Below are positions 31,623 through 39,486 of a DNA stretch of 64,000 nt, in pieces. Made by a program: the position numbers and the translations under genes. The DNA lies in the NCBI GenBank assembly GCA_035715725.1, contig DASTKT010000143.1, positions 1 to 64,000 on the forward strand, given 5' to 3'. Position 1 is the stretch's first letter. Every line of letters begins with the position of its first letter. Source of the stretch: JADGGV01 sp035715725 (GTDB lineage Bacteria > Gemmatimonadota > Gemmatimonadetes > Longimicrobiales > RSA9). The notes beneath the pieces were generated by a model. The model ran no database searches. It had not been told where the DNA came from and saw only the letters and a list, made by a program, of their open reading frames with translations.

Positions 31623-32609
31623 CTATGTAGCCCTTGATTGTAACCGTGCCTCGGACCCGCGGCAAGCACCGGTCCCCGCCGCCAGGGCCGCCCGCGCCGC
31701 CTCGCAGTCGGCCCCCATCGCCTCGATCAGCTCGGCCGCCGAGCCGAACCGATGGATCTCCCGGATCCATGCGCAGAACTCGATGCGGAGCTCGTCGCCG
31801 TAGATGTCCTCCGCGAAGTCGAAGAGGTGCAGCTCCACGGTCGGTGCGGCGCCGGAAAACGTGGGCCGCGGCCCGAGGTGCAGCACACCTTCGCGCTCGC
31901 GTCGACGGACCAGCGCGCGGACCGCGTAGATGCCAGGACGCGGGAGCAGCTTCTCGGCCGCGGCGACCGCCAGGTTCGCGGTGGCGAAGCCGAGCTCGCG
32001 GCCGCGGCCATCGCCGCGGACGACGGGGGCGCGCAGCGAGTAGGGCCGGCCGAGGCCTTCGGCGGCGGCCGCGACGTCGCCCTCCTCGAGGGCGTGGCGG
32101 ATCCGGGAGGAGGACACCGGCTCCCCGCCCATCATGATCGCTGGCACGACGTGGACCTCGAAGCCGCGCTGCTGGCCGATGCGGCGCAGCGTGTCGACAT
32201 CGCCGCTCCGGCCTCGGCCGAAGCCGTGGTCGTAGCCGATGACGAGGCGGCGCATGTGGAGGCGGCCGATGAGGATCTCGTCGACGAAGCGCTCGGGCGT
32301 GTACCGGGACAGGTCGGGCGTGAAGGGGAGGAAGACGGCGTAATCGATGCCGGACTCGGCCAGGATCTCCTCCTTCTCCTCGGGCGTGGTCAGTAGTGGC
32401 GGCGCAGCCTCCGGGCGGACGATGCGGAGTGGGTGCGGATGGAACGTCGCCAGGACGCTGCGGCGCCCGTCCGCTTCGGCCCAGCGCCGCGTCTCCTGAA
32501 GCACGGCCCAGTGGCCGCGGTGCACCCCGTCGAACGTGCCGACGGTGACCACGGACCCGGCCGGCCGTTCCGGGACACCGGGGGCGCCCGGGAAGTCGAG
32601 CGCGGTCAT
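31623..32609 (-). CDS. ribF: Bifunctional riboflavin kinase/FAD synthetase
   Basis: A 328-residue enzyme making FMN then FAD. The N-terminal adenylyltransferase has VVTVGTFDGVHRGH near residue 20 and ends in a VSSSRIRHALEEG segment. The C-terminal kinase has GRELGFATANL, a variant of the usual GFPTANL. The ATG overlaps the truB stop by ATGA. A promoter for rpsO appears to lie in its last codons. Confidence 0.94.
   Translation of the reverse strand: MTALDFPGAPGVPERPAGSVVTVGTFDGVHRGHWAVLQETRRWAEADGRRSVLATFHPHPLRIVRPEAAPPLLTTPEEKEEILAESGIDYAVFLPFTPDLSRYTPERFVDEILIGRLHMRRLVIGYDHGFGRGRSGDVDTLRRIGQQRGFEVHVVPAIMMGGEPVSSSRIRHALEEGDVAAAAEGLGRPYSLRAPVVRGDGRGRELGFATANLAVAAAEKLLPRPGIYAVRALVRRREREGVLHLGPRPTFSGAAPTVELHLFDFAEDIYGDELRIEFCAWIREIHRFGSAAELIEAMGADCEAARAALAAGTGACRGSEARLQSRAT
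31637..31665 (-). promoter_or_regulatory. Putative rpsO-pnp promoter inside the end of ribF
   Basis: TTGCCG (31665-31660), a 17-base spacer and TACAAT (31642-31637). The predicted start is near 31630 and the leader about 68 bases. It would let rpsO-pnp be expressed independently of rbfA-truB-ribF. Confidence 0.5.
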
Positions 32610-33481
32610 GCGAATACCTTCCGCGGCCGGAGCAGCCCGCCCCGCGCCTCGGCCACGGCGATGAGACCGCCGTCGTGGACCACGGCGACGAGCGTCTCCT
32701 CCGGAAGGCCATCCGGCGCGCTGATCGGGGCGCCGTGGGAGATCTCCTCGGCCTCGCGCGCATCCGCCTGGGCGGGCGGGAGGTGCGAGAGGGCGCTCGC
32801 CGGGGAAAGCCAGGCTTGCGCGACGGTCTCCGGATCGCCCAGCCGGTCGAGGGGCACGGCCACGCCCACGTCGTGCCGGCCGATCCGCGTGCGTCGCAAC
32901 GCGACCAGGTGCCCGCCGGTGCCCAGGCGCTCGCCCAGGTCGCGGGCGATGGACCGGATGTAGGTCCCGCTGGAGCACTCCACGTCGAATTCGACGTCCG
33001 GCAGGTCGAGTCCTACGACATCGATGCCGTGGATCGTCACCGGCACCGCCGGCAGATCGACGGGCTCGCCGCGGCGCGCCCGCTCGTACATCCGCTCCCC
33101 GCCTTGCTTCTTGGCGGAATAGGCCGGCGGGACCTGGAGCTGCGGCCCGACCATGGCCTGGAGCGCCGCCTCGACCTCGGCGGCCGACAGATCGCGCCAC
33201 GTCTCCGACCCGCCAATCGGCCTCCCCGTGCGGTCGTCCGTGTCGGTCGCGATCCCGAGCCGCGCCAGGGCACGGTAAGTCTTCGGCAGGCCCGTGAGAT
33301 ACTCCGCGATGCGGGTCGCGCGGCCGACGCACAGCAGGAGAAGCCCCGACGCGAACGGGTCGAGGGTGCCGGTGTGTCCGATGCGACGCACCCCCAGCAC
33401 CCGGCGAGCGACGGCGACGGCGTCGTGCGAGGTGGGCCCTTCCGGCTTGTCGACCGGAAGTACGCCGTCAGGAACCGTCAT
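32606..33481 (-). CDS. truB: tRNA pseudouridine-55 synthase
   Basis: A 291-residue TruB forming Psi55 in the T-loop. The catalytic Asp41 is in GHTGTLDPFASGLL; further motifs are KTYRALARLG, the VPPAYSAKKQGGERMY segment and CSSGTYIRSIARDLG. A PUA-like C-terminus follows. The ATG at 33481 lies inside rbfA (14-base overlap) and has GAGGAAG in front. Its stop overlaps ribF. Confidence 0.95.
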   Translation of the reverse strand: MTVPDGVLPVDKPEGPTSHDAVAVARRVLGVRRIGHTGTLDPFASGLLLLCVGRATRIAEYLTGLPKTYRALARLGIATDTDDRTGRPIGGSETWRDLSAAEVEAALQAMVGPQLQVPPAYSAKKQGGERMYERARRGEPVDLPAVPVTIHGIDVVGLDLPDVEFDVECSSGTYIRSIARDLGERLGTGGHLVALRRTRIGRHDVGVAVPLDRLGDPETVAQAWLSPASALSHLPPAQADAREAEEISHGAPISAPDGLPEETLVAVVHDGGLIAVAEARGGLLRPRKVFA

Positions 33482-33860
33482 CTTCCTCGGAGGCTTCGAC
33501 GTCGCCTTCCTCGCGTCCCTGGTTCGCCAGCGCTTCGCCGAGCAGCGCCTCGATGTGCCGCGCCCGCGCGAGCGTCTCATCGAGCTCGAAGCGGAGCTCG
33601 GGCACGCGCCGAATGTGGAGGCGGCGGCCCAGCTCGCCGCGCACGAACGGCGTGGCGGCGCGGAGACCGTCCAGCAGCTCCGCGTTCCCACTCCCATCCG
33701 CCAGCGGACTCACGAACACCCGGGCGAACGAGAGGTCCGGCGACACCCTCGCATCGGTGATCGTGACGAGGCCGACCCGCGGATCCTTCGCCTGCCCGCG
33801 CAGGATGTCGGTGATCTCCCGCCGGAACTGCTCATTGAGCCGCTCGACGCGACGTGGCAT
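33468..33860 (-). CDS. rbfA: 30S ribosome-binding factor A
   Basis: A 130-residue KH-like 30S maturation factor. The N-terminus PRRVERLNEQFRREITDIL, the VTITDARVSPDLSFARVFVS segment and the VPELRFELDET segment are typical. The ATG at 33860 was chosen for its GGAGG six bases upstream; two further in-frame ATGs lie just before it. The acidic C-terminal tail (GREEGDVEASEEDD) is an extension that overlaps the truB start. Confidence 0.94.
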   Translation of the reverse strand: MPRRVERLNEQFRREITDILRGQAKDPRVGLVTITDARVSPDLSFARVFVSPLADGSGNAELLDGLRAATPFVRGELGRRLHIRRVPELRFELDETLARARHIEALLGEALANQGREEGDVEASEEDDGS

Positions 33861-33896
33861 GTGCATCCTCCATGGCGGCGCGCAAGGCGCGGCCAT

Positions 33897-33928
33897 GCAA
33901 AACGGCGGCCGCGCACGCGCGGCCGCCG
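33897..33928 (-). terminator. Intrinsic terminator between DUF503 gene and rbfA
   Basis: A 12-bp perfect GC stem (33903-33914 and 33917-33928) with a very tight turn is followed on the minus strand by TTTTGCAT. It lies seven bases after the DUF503 stop and splits the rimP-infB transcript from rbfA-truB-ribF. Confidence 0.7.
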
Positions 33929-33934
33929 CTCGGC

Positions 33935-34216
33935 TCAGTAGAACGTCCTGTAGCTATCGATGATCCGCGCCCGCGCCTCGCCGGCGACGAGCCGGTCGGC
34001 GTTCTCCAGCACGGACTCGGCGTGCCGGCGCTCGCCCGCTACGACGGCGGCGGTGAGCTCGGCTCGCTGCCACAGGTCCTGGTGTCCCGTCTCCGCCACG
34101 GAGACGTTGAAGCGCTCGTGCAGCCGGTCCTTCAGGCTCTTCACGACGGAGCGCTTCTCCTTCAGCGAGTGGCAGCCGAAGACCTCCAGCTCCCACGCGA
34201 TCACGCCGACCACCAC
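33935..34216 (-). CDS. DUF503 (YlxP-like) protein
   Basis: A 93-residue ferredoxin-like small protein. The N-terminal CHSLKEKRSVVKSLKDRL and the NVSVAETGHQDLWQRAEL segment are the DUF503 signature. It sits between infB and rbfA, its usual position, and members are linked to ribosome assembly by context. The exact role is not established. Confidence 0.9.
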   Translation of the reverse strand: MVVGVIAWELEVFGCHSLKEKRSVVKSLKDRLHERFNVSVAETGHQDLWQRAELTAAVVAGERRHAESVLENADRLVAGEARARIIDSYRTFY

Positions 34217-34244
34217 CCCGCCCCTCCCCGCCGCCGCTGCAGGA

Positions 34245-36995
34245 TCAGGCCTGCTGTGCCTCGGCCTGCGCGGCGCCCGCCAGCGTCCGGGCGACCTCCT
34301 CGACGCGGTAGCACTCGATCAGGTCGCCGATCTTGATGTCGTTGTAGCCCGCCACGTTCAAGCCGCACTCGAAGCCCTCGCGAACCTCACGGACGTCGTC
34401 CTTGAAGCGCTTGAGGGAGCCGAGCTCGCCGTCGTAAACCTGGACGCCGTCCCGCACCACGCGGACGCGGCCCCGGCGGTCGAGTGTGCCGTGCGTGACC
34501 ATGCAGCCGGCCACCGTGCCGACCCGTGGCACCTTGAACAACTGCCGCACCTCGGCCGTCCCGAGGATGATCTCCTTCTCCTCCGGAGCGAGCATCCCTT
34601 CCAGCGCGTTCCGGACGTCCTCCACCGCCTCGTAGATGATGTTGTAGAGGCGGATGTCGACGCCTTCGCGCGTCGCCACGTTCCGCGCGTCCGGCGAGGG
34701 GCGCACGTGGAAGCCGATGATGATCGCGCCGGCCGTCGCGGCCAGCAGCACGTCGGACTCGTTGATGGCGCCGACCGCGCGGTGGATGACCTGGACCTGG
34801 ACCTCACCCGTCGAGAGCTGCTCCAGCGCGTCGGAGAGGGCCTGCACGGAGCCGTCCACGTCACCCTTGATGACCAGGTTGAGCTGCGCCTGCTCCCCGG
34901 CCGCCAGCAGCTTGCTGATGTCCGTGAGCTTGACGCCGCGGCTCTTGATCCGCAGCTGCTTCTCGCGGTCGAGGCGCTGGCGCGTCTGCGCGATCTCCGC
35001 GGCCCGCAGCGCGTCCATGGCCACGAGCGAGTCACCGGCCTGCGGCACGCCGCTGATCCCGAGGACCTGCGCCGGCGTGGCCGGGCCCGCCTCCTTCAGG
35101 TGATTGCCGCGCTCGTCCAGCAGCGCGCGCACTCGCCCGTCGTAGAGGCCGCACACGAAGGAATCGCCGACCCGCAGCGTCCCGTTCGTGACCAGCACGG
35201 TGGCGACGGGCCCCTTGCCGACGTCGAGCTGGGCCTCGATGACCGAGCCCTGCGCCGGCCGATCCGGATTCGCCCGGACGTCCAGCATCTCCGCCTGCAG
35301 CAGCACCTTGTCCAGCAGGTCCTCGATGCCGATCCCCTTCTTGGCGCTGATCTCCGCCGACAGCACCTCGCCGCCGAACTCCTCGACCACGACCTGGTGG
35401 TTGAGCAGCTCCTGCTTCACCCGGGCCGGGTTCGCGCCCGGCAGATCGATCTTGTTGATCGCCACCACGATCGGCACCCCGGCGTTCCGCGCGTGGCTGA
35501 TCGCCTCGACCGTCTGCGGCATCACCGCGTCGTCCGCGGCGACGACCAGGATGACCACGTCCGTGACCTCGGCGCCGCGCGCGCGCATTGCCGTGAATGC
35601 GGCGTGACCCGGCGTGTCGAGGAAGCTGATCGCCCGGCCGTCGCTCAGCTTCACGTGGTAGGCGCCGATGTGCTGCGTGATCCCACCCGCCTCGCCCGCG
35701 ATGACGTTCGTCTTGCGGACGTAGTCCAGCAGCGACGTCTTCCCGTGGTCGACGTGACCCATCACCGTCACGACCGGAGGCCGCGGAGACAGCCTCGACT
35801 CGTCCTCCTCCTCCTCCAGCTCCTCGATCATCTCGGCGCCGTACTCCTCCTCGCGGACGGCCTGGAAGCCGAACTCGTCCAGGAGCAGCTCGATCTGATC
35901 GAAGTCGAGGCGCTGGTTGATCGTCACCATCATCCCCAGGTTCTTGAACGCGCTGGAGATGATCTCCGTCGGCGAGTGGTCGATCAGCTCGGCCAGCTCC
36001 GCGATCGTCAGGAACTCGTTGACGCGGATCTGCGTCGCCTCCTCCTCCGCCAGCCGGAGCCGCTCCTCTTCGCGCTCCGCGCGCAGGTCGTCCCGCCGGT
36101 GGGCGTGGCGCCGCTTCCGGCCGCTCGACTTCAGCTCCGCCATGGTGCGGGCGATGTTCTCCTGCACCTGCTCGGCATCCACGCGCCGCTTCTTCTTCTT
36201 CTTGTCCTTGGCCTTGCGGCGGCCGTCGGCCGTGAAGCCCTCCGCCTGGATCCGGACCTGCCCGCCCGGCCCCGCGCTCGCCGCCGGCGCGGGGGCGCGC
36301 CGCTCCGGCGCGCCTGCGCCCGCGGCTGGCGCCGCCGGCCGCGGCGTGCGGCCCAGCACGTCGGCGGCGCGCCGGAGCTGGCGGCGCGGCGCCTCGGGGC
36401 GCGGCGGAGCGAGGGGCGCCACCTCCTCGCGAGGCGGCGCGGGCGGCGCCTCGACCACGACCTCGGCGCGCGCGGCCGGCGCCTCGACCTCCACCACGGG
36501 CGGCGCGGCCGGCGCCTCCGGCGCCTCGGCGGCGGCCGCCGCTTCCACGACCGCCTCAGCCTCGAGGATCGGCCCGGGGCTCTCGACGAAGATGACGGTG
36601 TGCTTCGGCTCTTCCCCGCCAGTCGTCACGAGCTCGGCGCCGCGCTCGGCGGCAGCCTCGGCGGCTTCGGCCGCCATCGCCTCCGCGGCGTCCGCGACCA
36701 CGTCGGCGCTCGAGTCCGCATCGCCCTCGACCGCTTCGAGGGCCTCTTCCACCTTCCGCCGGCGGCGACGACGACCCGCGACCTGCGCGTCCTCCATGAC
36801 CGCCTCGAGGGCCTCCTCGGCGGACTCACCGTGTCCGGCCCGACGCTCCCGCTCGAAGCGCGCACGGATGCGCGAGACGACCGAGTCGTCGACGAGCGAC
36901 GCCTCGCTCCGCACCTGCACGCCCATCCCCCGCAGCAGGTGGATGAGCTGGTCGGCGGTGAGCTTGAATTCCCTGGCTACTTCGTAGACGCGCAT
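34245..36995 (-). CDS. infB: Translation initiation factor IF-2
   Basis: A 916-residue IF-2. The N-terminal IF2-N domain (RVYEVAREFKLTADQLIHLL) is followed by a long Ala/Glu/Pro-rich low-complexity region (about 50-290) with a basic KKKKK stretch. The G domain has GHVDHGKT at 413-420, DTPGHAAF and NKIDLPGA. Domains II-IV follow with VKADVxGS-type VIKGDVDGSVQAL. The ATG at 36995 gives the standard start; a TTG four codons upstream follows AAGAGGG and is an alternative. It shares the operon with rimP, nusA and ylxQ. Confidence 0.97.
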   Translation of the reverse strand: MRVYEVAREFKLTADQLIHLLRGMGVQVRSEASLVDDSVVSRIRARFERERRAGHGESAEEALEAVMEDAQVAGRRRRRRKVEEALEAVEGDADSSADVVADAAEAMAAEAAEAAAERGAELVTTGGEEPKHTVIFVESPGPILEAEAVVEAAAAAEAPEAPAAPPVVEVEAPAARAEVVVEAPPAPPREEVAPLAPPRPEAPRRQLRRAADVLGRTPRPAAPAAGAGAPERRAPAPAASAGPGGQVRIQAEGFTADGRRKAKDKKKKKRRVDAEQVQENIARTMAELKSSGRKRRHAHRRDDLRAEREEERLRLAEEEATQIRVNEFLTIAELAELIDHSPTEIISSAFKNLGMMVTINQRLDFDQIELLLDEFGFQAVREEEYGAEMIEELEEEEDESRLSPRPPVVTVMGHVDHGKTSLLDYVRKTNVIAGEAGGITQHIGAYHVKLSDGRAISFLDTPGHAAFTAMRARGAEVTDVVILVVAADDAVMPQTVEAISHARNAGVPIVVAINKIDLPGANPARVKQELLNHQVVVEEFGGEVLSAEISAKKGIGIEDLLDKVLLQAEMLDVRANPDRPAQGSVIEAQLDVGKGPVATVLVTNGTLRVGDSFVCGLYDGRVRALLDERGNHLKEAGPATPAQVLGISGVPQAGDSLVAMDALRAAEIAQTRQRLDREKQLRIKSRGVKLTDISKLLAAGEQAQLNLVIKGDVDGSVQALSDALEQLSTGEVQVQVIHRAVGAINESDVLLAATAGAIIIGFHVRPSPDARNVATREGVDIRLYNIIYEAVEDVRNALEGMLAPEEKEIILGTAEVRQLFKVPRVGTVAGCMVTHGTLDRRGRVRVVRDGVQVYDGELGSLKRFKDDVREVREGFECGLNVAGYNDIKIGDLIECYRVEEVARTLAGAAQAEAQQA

Positions 36996-37053
36996 ACCTG
37001 ATCGCAACCCTCTTGAACGACGAACCCGGCCGCTCCGACCGGAGCGGGCCGTC

Positions 37054-37371
37054 TTACTCCTTCGATCCTGTCAGCAGCTCCTGCAGGCGGGCCGCCAGCG
37101 ACGCGTCGGTCACCGCCACCGCGCTGAGCGGTGGCCGGCCGACGGCGGCGCCGAGGCGGTCGCGGTCGTATCCGATCACGTGCGGTGTGCCCCGCGACTC
37201 CAGGAGCGGGAGCAGCTTGTCGCGGGTATTGGCCGAGATGTCGCCCGCGACGAGGACGAGCCGCGCCTCGCCGCCGCGCACGGCCTCCCGGACACGATCG
37301 GTACCCGGGAGGACCCGGCCGGCCCGCGCGGCGAGGCCGAGCAGGCGGAGCGCGGCCTCAGGTGGCGCCAT
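37054..37371 (-). CDS. L7Ae/L30e-family ribosomal-like protein (YlxQ)
   Basis: A 105-residue RNA-binding-fold protein with the segments LRLLGLAARAGRVLPG, LVLVAGDISANT and LESRGTPHVIGYDRDRLGAAVG. It is the YlxQ protein typically encoded between nusA and infB. The ATG at 37371 lies inside nusA (14-base overlap). It is probably a K-turn RNA binder. Confidence 0.88.
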   Translation of the reverse strand: MAPPEAALRLLGLAARAGRVLPGTDRVREAVRGGEARLVLVAGDISANTRDKLLPLLESRGTPHVIGYDRDRLGAAVGRPPLSAVAVTDASLAARLQELLTGSKE

Positions 37372-38770
37372 CCCCCTTCGGGGCCGACGGCCGCTCCAGC
37401 GGCAGGCCCAGGATCTCGGCGGCGAGATCCCGTGCTTCGGCCAGCTCCGCCTCGCTGGGGCCGGCGGCGGCCGCCTCCTCACCCTCCTCGACCGTCAGCT
37501 CGTCGATGATGCGGAGCACCTCGTCCGCCTCATCGGGGCCGATACCGGGGACCCGCAGAAGATCCTCGCGCTCCAGGTCGATGATGTCGAGTAGTGTAGT
37601 ATACCCCGCAAGCTCCAGAGCGGCCAGGGTCGCCGGGTGCAGCTGCGTCTCCCGCAGCGGGATGTCCGAAGGCTCCTCCTCCGGCCCGGGCCCGCCGAAG
37701 AGGGCCATGTCGGCACCGCGCTCCAGCCACTCCCGGCTGCCGTACAGGTCGATCTGCCAGCCGATGAGCTGGCTCGCGAGCCGGACGTTCTGGCCGTTAC
37801 GGCCGATGGCCAGCGAGAGCTGGTCCTCGTCGACGATCGCCGTGATGACGCGGCGCGACGAGTCGCTGATGACCTTGGCGACCTTGGCCGGAGCCAGCGC
37901 CCGCCGGGCGAAGATCTCCGGGTCGGGGTGCCAGGGCACGATGTCGATGCGCTCGCCGCCGAGCTCGCTCACGACCGCCTGGACGCGCGAGCCCTTGAGC
38001 CCGACGCAGGCGCCGACGGGGTCGATCGACTCGTCGCGCGAGGACACCGCGACCTTGGTGCGGCCGCCGACCTCGCGGGCGATCCCCTTGATCTCGACGA
38101 TGCCCTGGTAGATCTCGGGCACCTCGAGCTTGAACAGCGCGGCGACGAACTCGGGCGCCGCGCGCGAGAGGATCAGGCGCGGGCCCTTCGGCGTCTCCTC
38201 GACGCGCTTCAGGACGGCGCGGATCGGCTCGCCCTGGCGGAAGCGCTCGCGTGGGTTCTGCTCCTTCCACGGGATGATCGCGTCCGCGTCGCGGTTCTTG
38301 TTGAGCATGATCACGATCTTCCCGCGCTCGACCTGCTGCACCTCGCCCGAGAGGAGGTCGCCGACTTTGCTGGCGTATTCGTCGCGGATGCGGTTGCGCT
38401 CGCCCTCACGCACGCGCTGCACGATGCGCTGCTTGGCGGCCATGACCGCGTTGCGGCCGAAGTCCGCGAAGTCGACGGGGATCTCGAGGACGTCGCCGAC
38501 CTCGAAGTCCGGGTCGTCCCAGCGCGCTTCCTCGAGCGAGGTCTCGCGCGACGAGTCCTCCACGTCCTGAACGACCTGCTTCAGGACCGTGATCTTGATG
38601 TCGCCGCCGTCCTCGTCGATCTCGATCTCGGCCTCGACGTTCGGTCCGAATCGCCGGGCGAGGGCGGCCATGATGCCGTCCTTGATCAGGTCGTGGAGAT
38701 CGGCGCGAGACAGATTCTTGTTCGCGATCATCTCGCGGAACGCCGCAAGCACTTGCGTCGCGTTGGTCAT
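37358..38770 (-). CDS. nusA: Transcription termination/antitermination factor NusA
   Basis: A 470-residue NusA. The N-terminal RNAP-binding domain spans about 1-125 and S1 about 130-200 (VERGKIVIMLNKN). KH1 has GACVGLKGSRVQAVVSELGG and KH2 has LAIGRNGQNVRLASQL. A helix-hairpin-helix tail follows (RVPGIGPDEADEVL) with an acidic C-terminus. It modulates pausing, termination and rRNA antitermination, which is relevant to the attenuator found in front of this operon. It starts 49 bases after the rimP stop. Confidence 0.97.
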   Translation of the reverse strand: MTNATQVLAAFREMIANKNLSRADLHDLIKDGIMAALARRFGPNVEAEIEIDEDGGDIKITVLKQVVQDVEDSSRETSLEEARWDDPDFEVGDVLEIPVDFADFGRNAVMAAKQRIVQRVREGERNRIRDEYASKVGDLLSGEVQQVERGKIVIMLNKNRDADAIIPWKEQNPRERFRQGEPIRAVLKRVEETPKGPRLILSRAAPEFVAALFKLEVPEIYQGIVEIKGIAREVGGRTKVAVSSRDESIDPVGACVGLKGSRVQAVVSELGGERIDIVPWHPDPEIFARRALAPAKVAKVISDSSRRVITAIVDEDQLSLAIGRNGQNVRLASQLIGWQIDLYGSREWLERGADMALFGGPGPEEEPSDIPLRETQLHPATLAALELAGYTTLLDIIDLEREDLLRVPGIGPDEADEVLRIIDELTVEEGEEAAAAGPSEAELAEARDLAAEILGLPLERPSAPKGDGAT

Positions 38771-38819
38771 AGGCCTTCCTGCTAGAGAGCGGTCCCGAGG
38801 CAGGGCGCGCCAGCGTCCC

Positions 38820-39311
38820 TCATGCCTGGTCCCAGCGGTAGATCAAGTGCGCCCGTGCGATCTCGGAGCGGGGGATCTCGACCTCCGCTCCGTCGGCCAG
38901 GCGGATTCGCACCCGCTCGGCCGCGCCGGCGCCGTCGATCCCGAGCAGCACGCCTTCCAGTCGGCGGCTGCGCCCCGCCAGCGTCTCGGCACCCTTCAGC
39001 GCGATCTCGCGCCCGGCGAAGCGCTCGAAGTCTCGTCGGCGTACGAGCGGCCGCTCGAGCCCCGGCGAGGACACCTCGAGGACATAGCGGTCCGAGAGGT
39101 CCTCCCGCGCGTCGAGGTAGGCCTCGAGCTCGCGGCTGACGCGGGTGCAATCGTCCACGGAGACGCCGTGGCCCGGTGTGGAGTCGGGGCGGTCGATGCG
39201 AACCCGCAGCACCGGGCGGGTCCTCGACCCGGCCCGCTCCAGCTCGACGAACTCGAAGCCGAGCGCGTCGAGGCGCTTCTCCAGCTCCTGTTCGAGCGAG
39301 TCCGCGGCCAT
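38820..39311 (-). CDS. rimP: Ribosome maturation factor RimP
   Basis: A 163-residue 30S maturation factor with the DUF150 segments FEFVELERAG, GVSVDDCTRVSRELEAYLD and YVLEVSSPGLERPLVRRRDFERFAG. The ATG at 39311 gives the standard N-terminus; GGGG sits only one base away from it. It is the first gene of the rimP-nusA-ylxQ-infB operon. An intrinsic terminator ends 15 bases before the start codon. Confidence 0.95.
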   Translation of the reverse strand: MAADSLEQELEKRLDALGFEFVELERAGSRTRPVLRVRIDRPDSTPGHGVSVDDCTRVSRELEAYLDAREDLSDRYVLEVSSPGLERPLVRRRDFERFAGREIALKGAETLAGRSRRLEGVLLGIDGAGAAERVRIRLADGAEVEIPRSEIARAHLIYRWDQA

Positions 39312-39326
39312 ACCCCAGGAATCAAT

Positions 39327-39353
39327 AAAAAAGTGGGGGTCCTTCCCCCACTT
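39327..39353 (-). terminator. Intrinsic terminator/attenuator in the rimP leader
   Basis: A 9-bp perfect stem (39331-39339 with 39345-39353), a five-base loop and six consecutive U on the minus strand. It lies between the promoter at 39389-39417 and the rimP ATG, so it must be read through to express the operon. The C-rich 3' arm could also pair with the GGGG just before the rimP start. A short upstream hairpin (CGACG-GCG-CGTCG) is also in the leader. Confidence 0.8.
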
Positions 39354-39388
39354 CACCGCTCGACGCGCCGTCGGGCCGAGCACGCTGG

Positions 39389-39417
39389 ATTATAACAGGA
39401 TTTTTGCCGCATGGCAA
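39389..39417 (-). promoter_or_regulatory. Near-consensus sigma-70 promoter of the rimP-nusA-infB operon
   Basis: TTGCCA (39417-39412), a 17-base spacer and a perfect TATAAT (39394-39389). The predicted start is near 39382, giving a 71-base leader that contains the attenuator. It is the best promoter match in the window. Confidence 0.8.
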
Positions 39418-39486
39418 CCCCGCTTTCGGCGGTCGCCGGTGGGCGCAAAGGCCCTAGCGGCAACCGCCTGCGGTGATCTGGCCACG

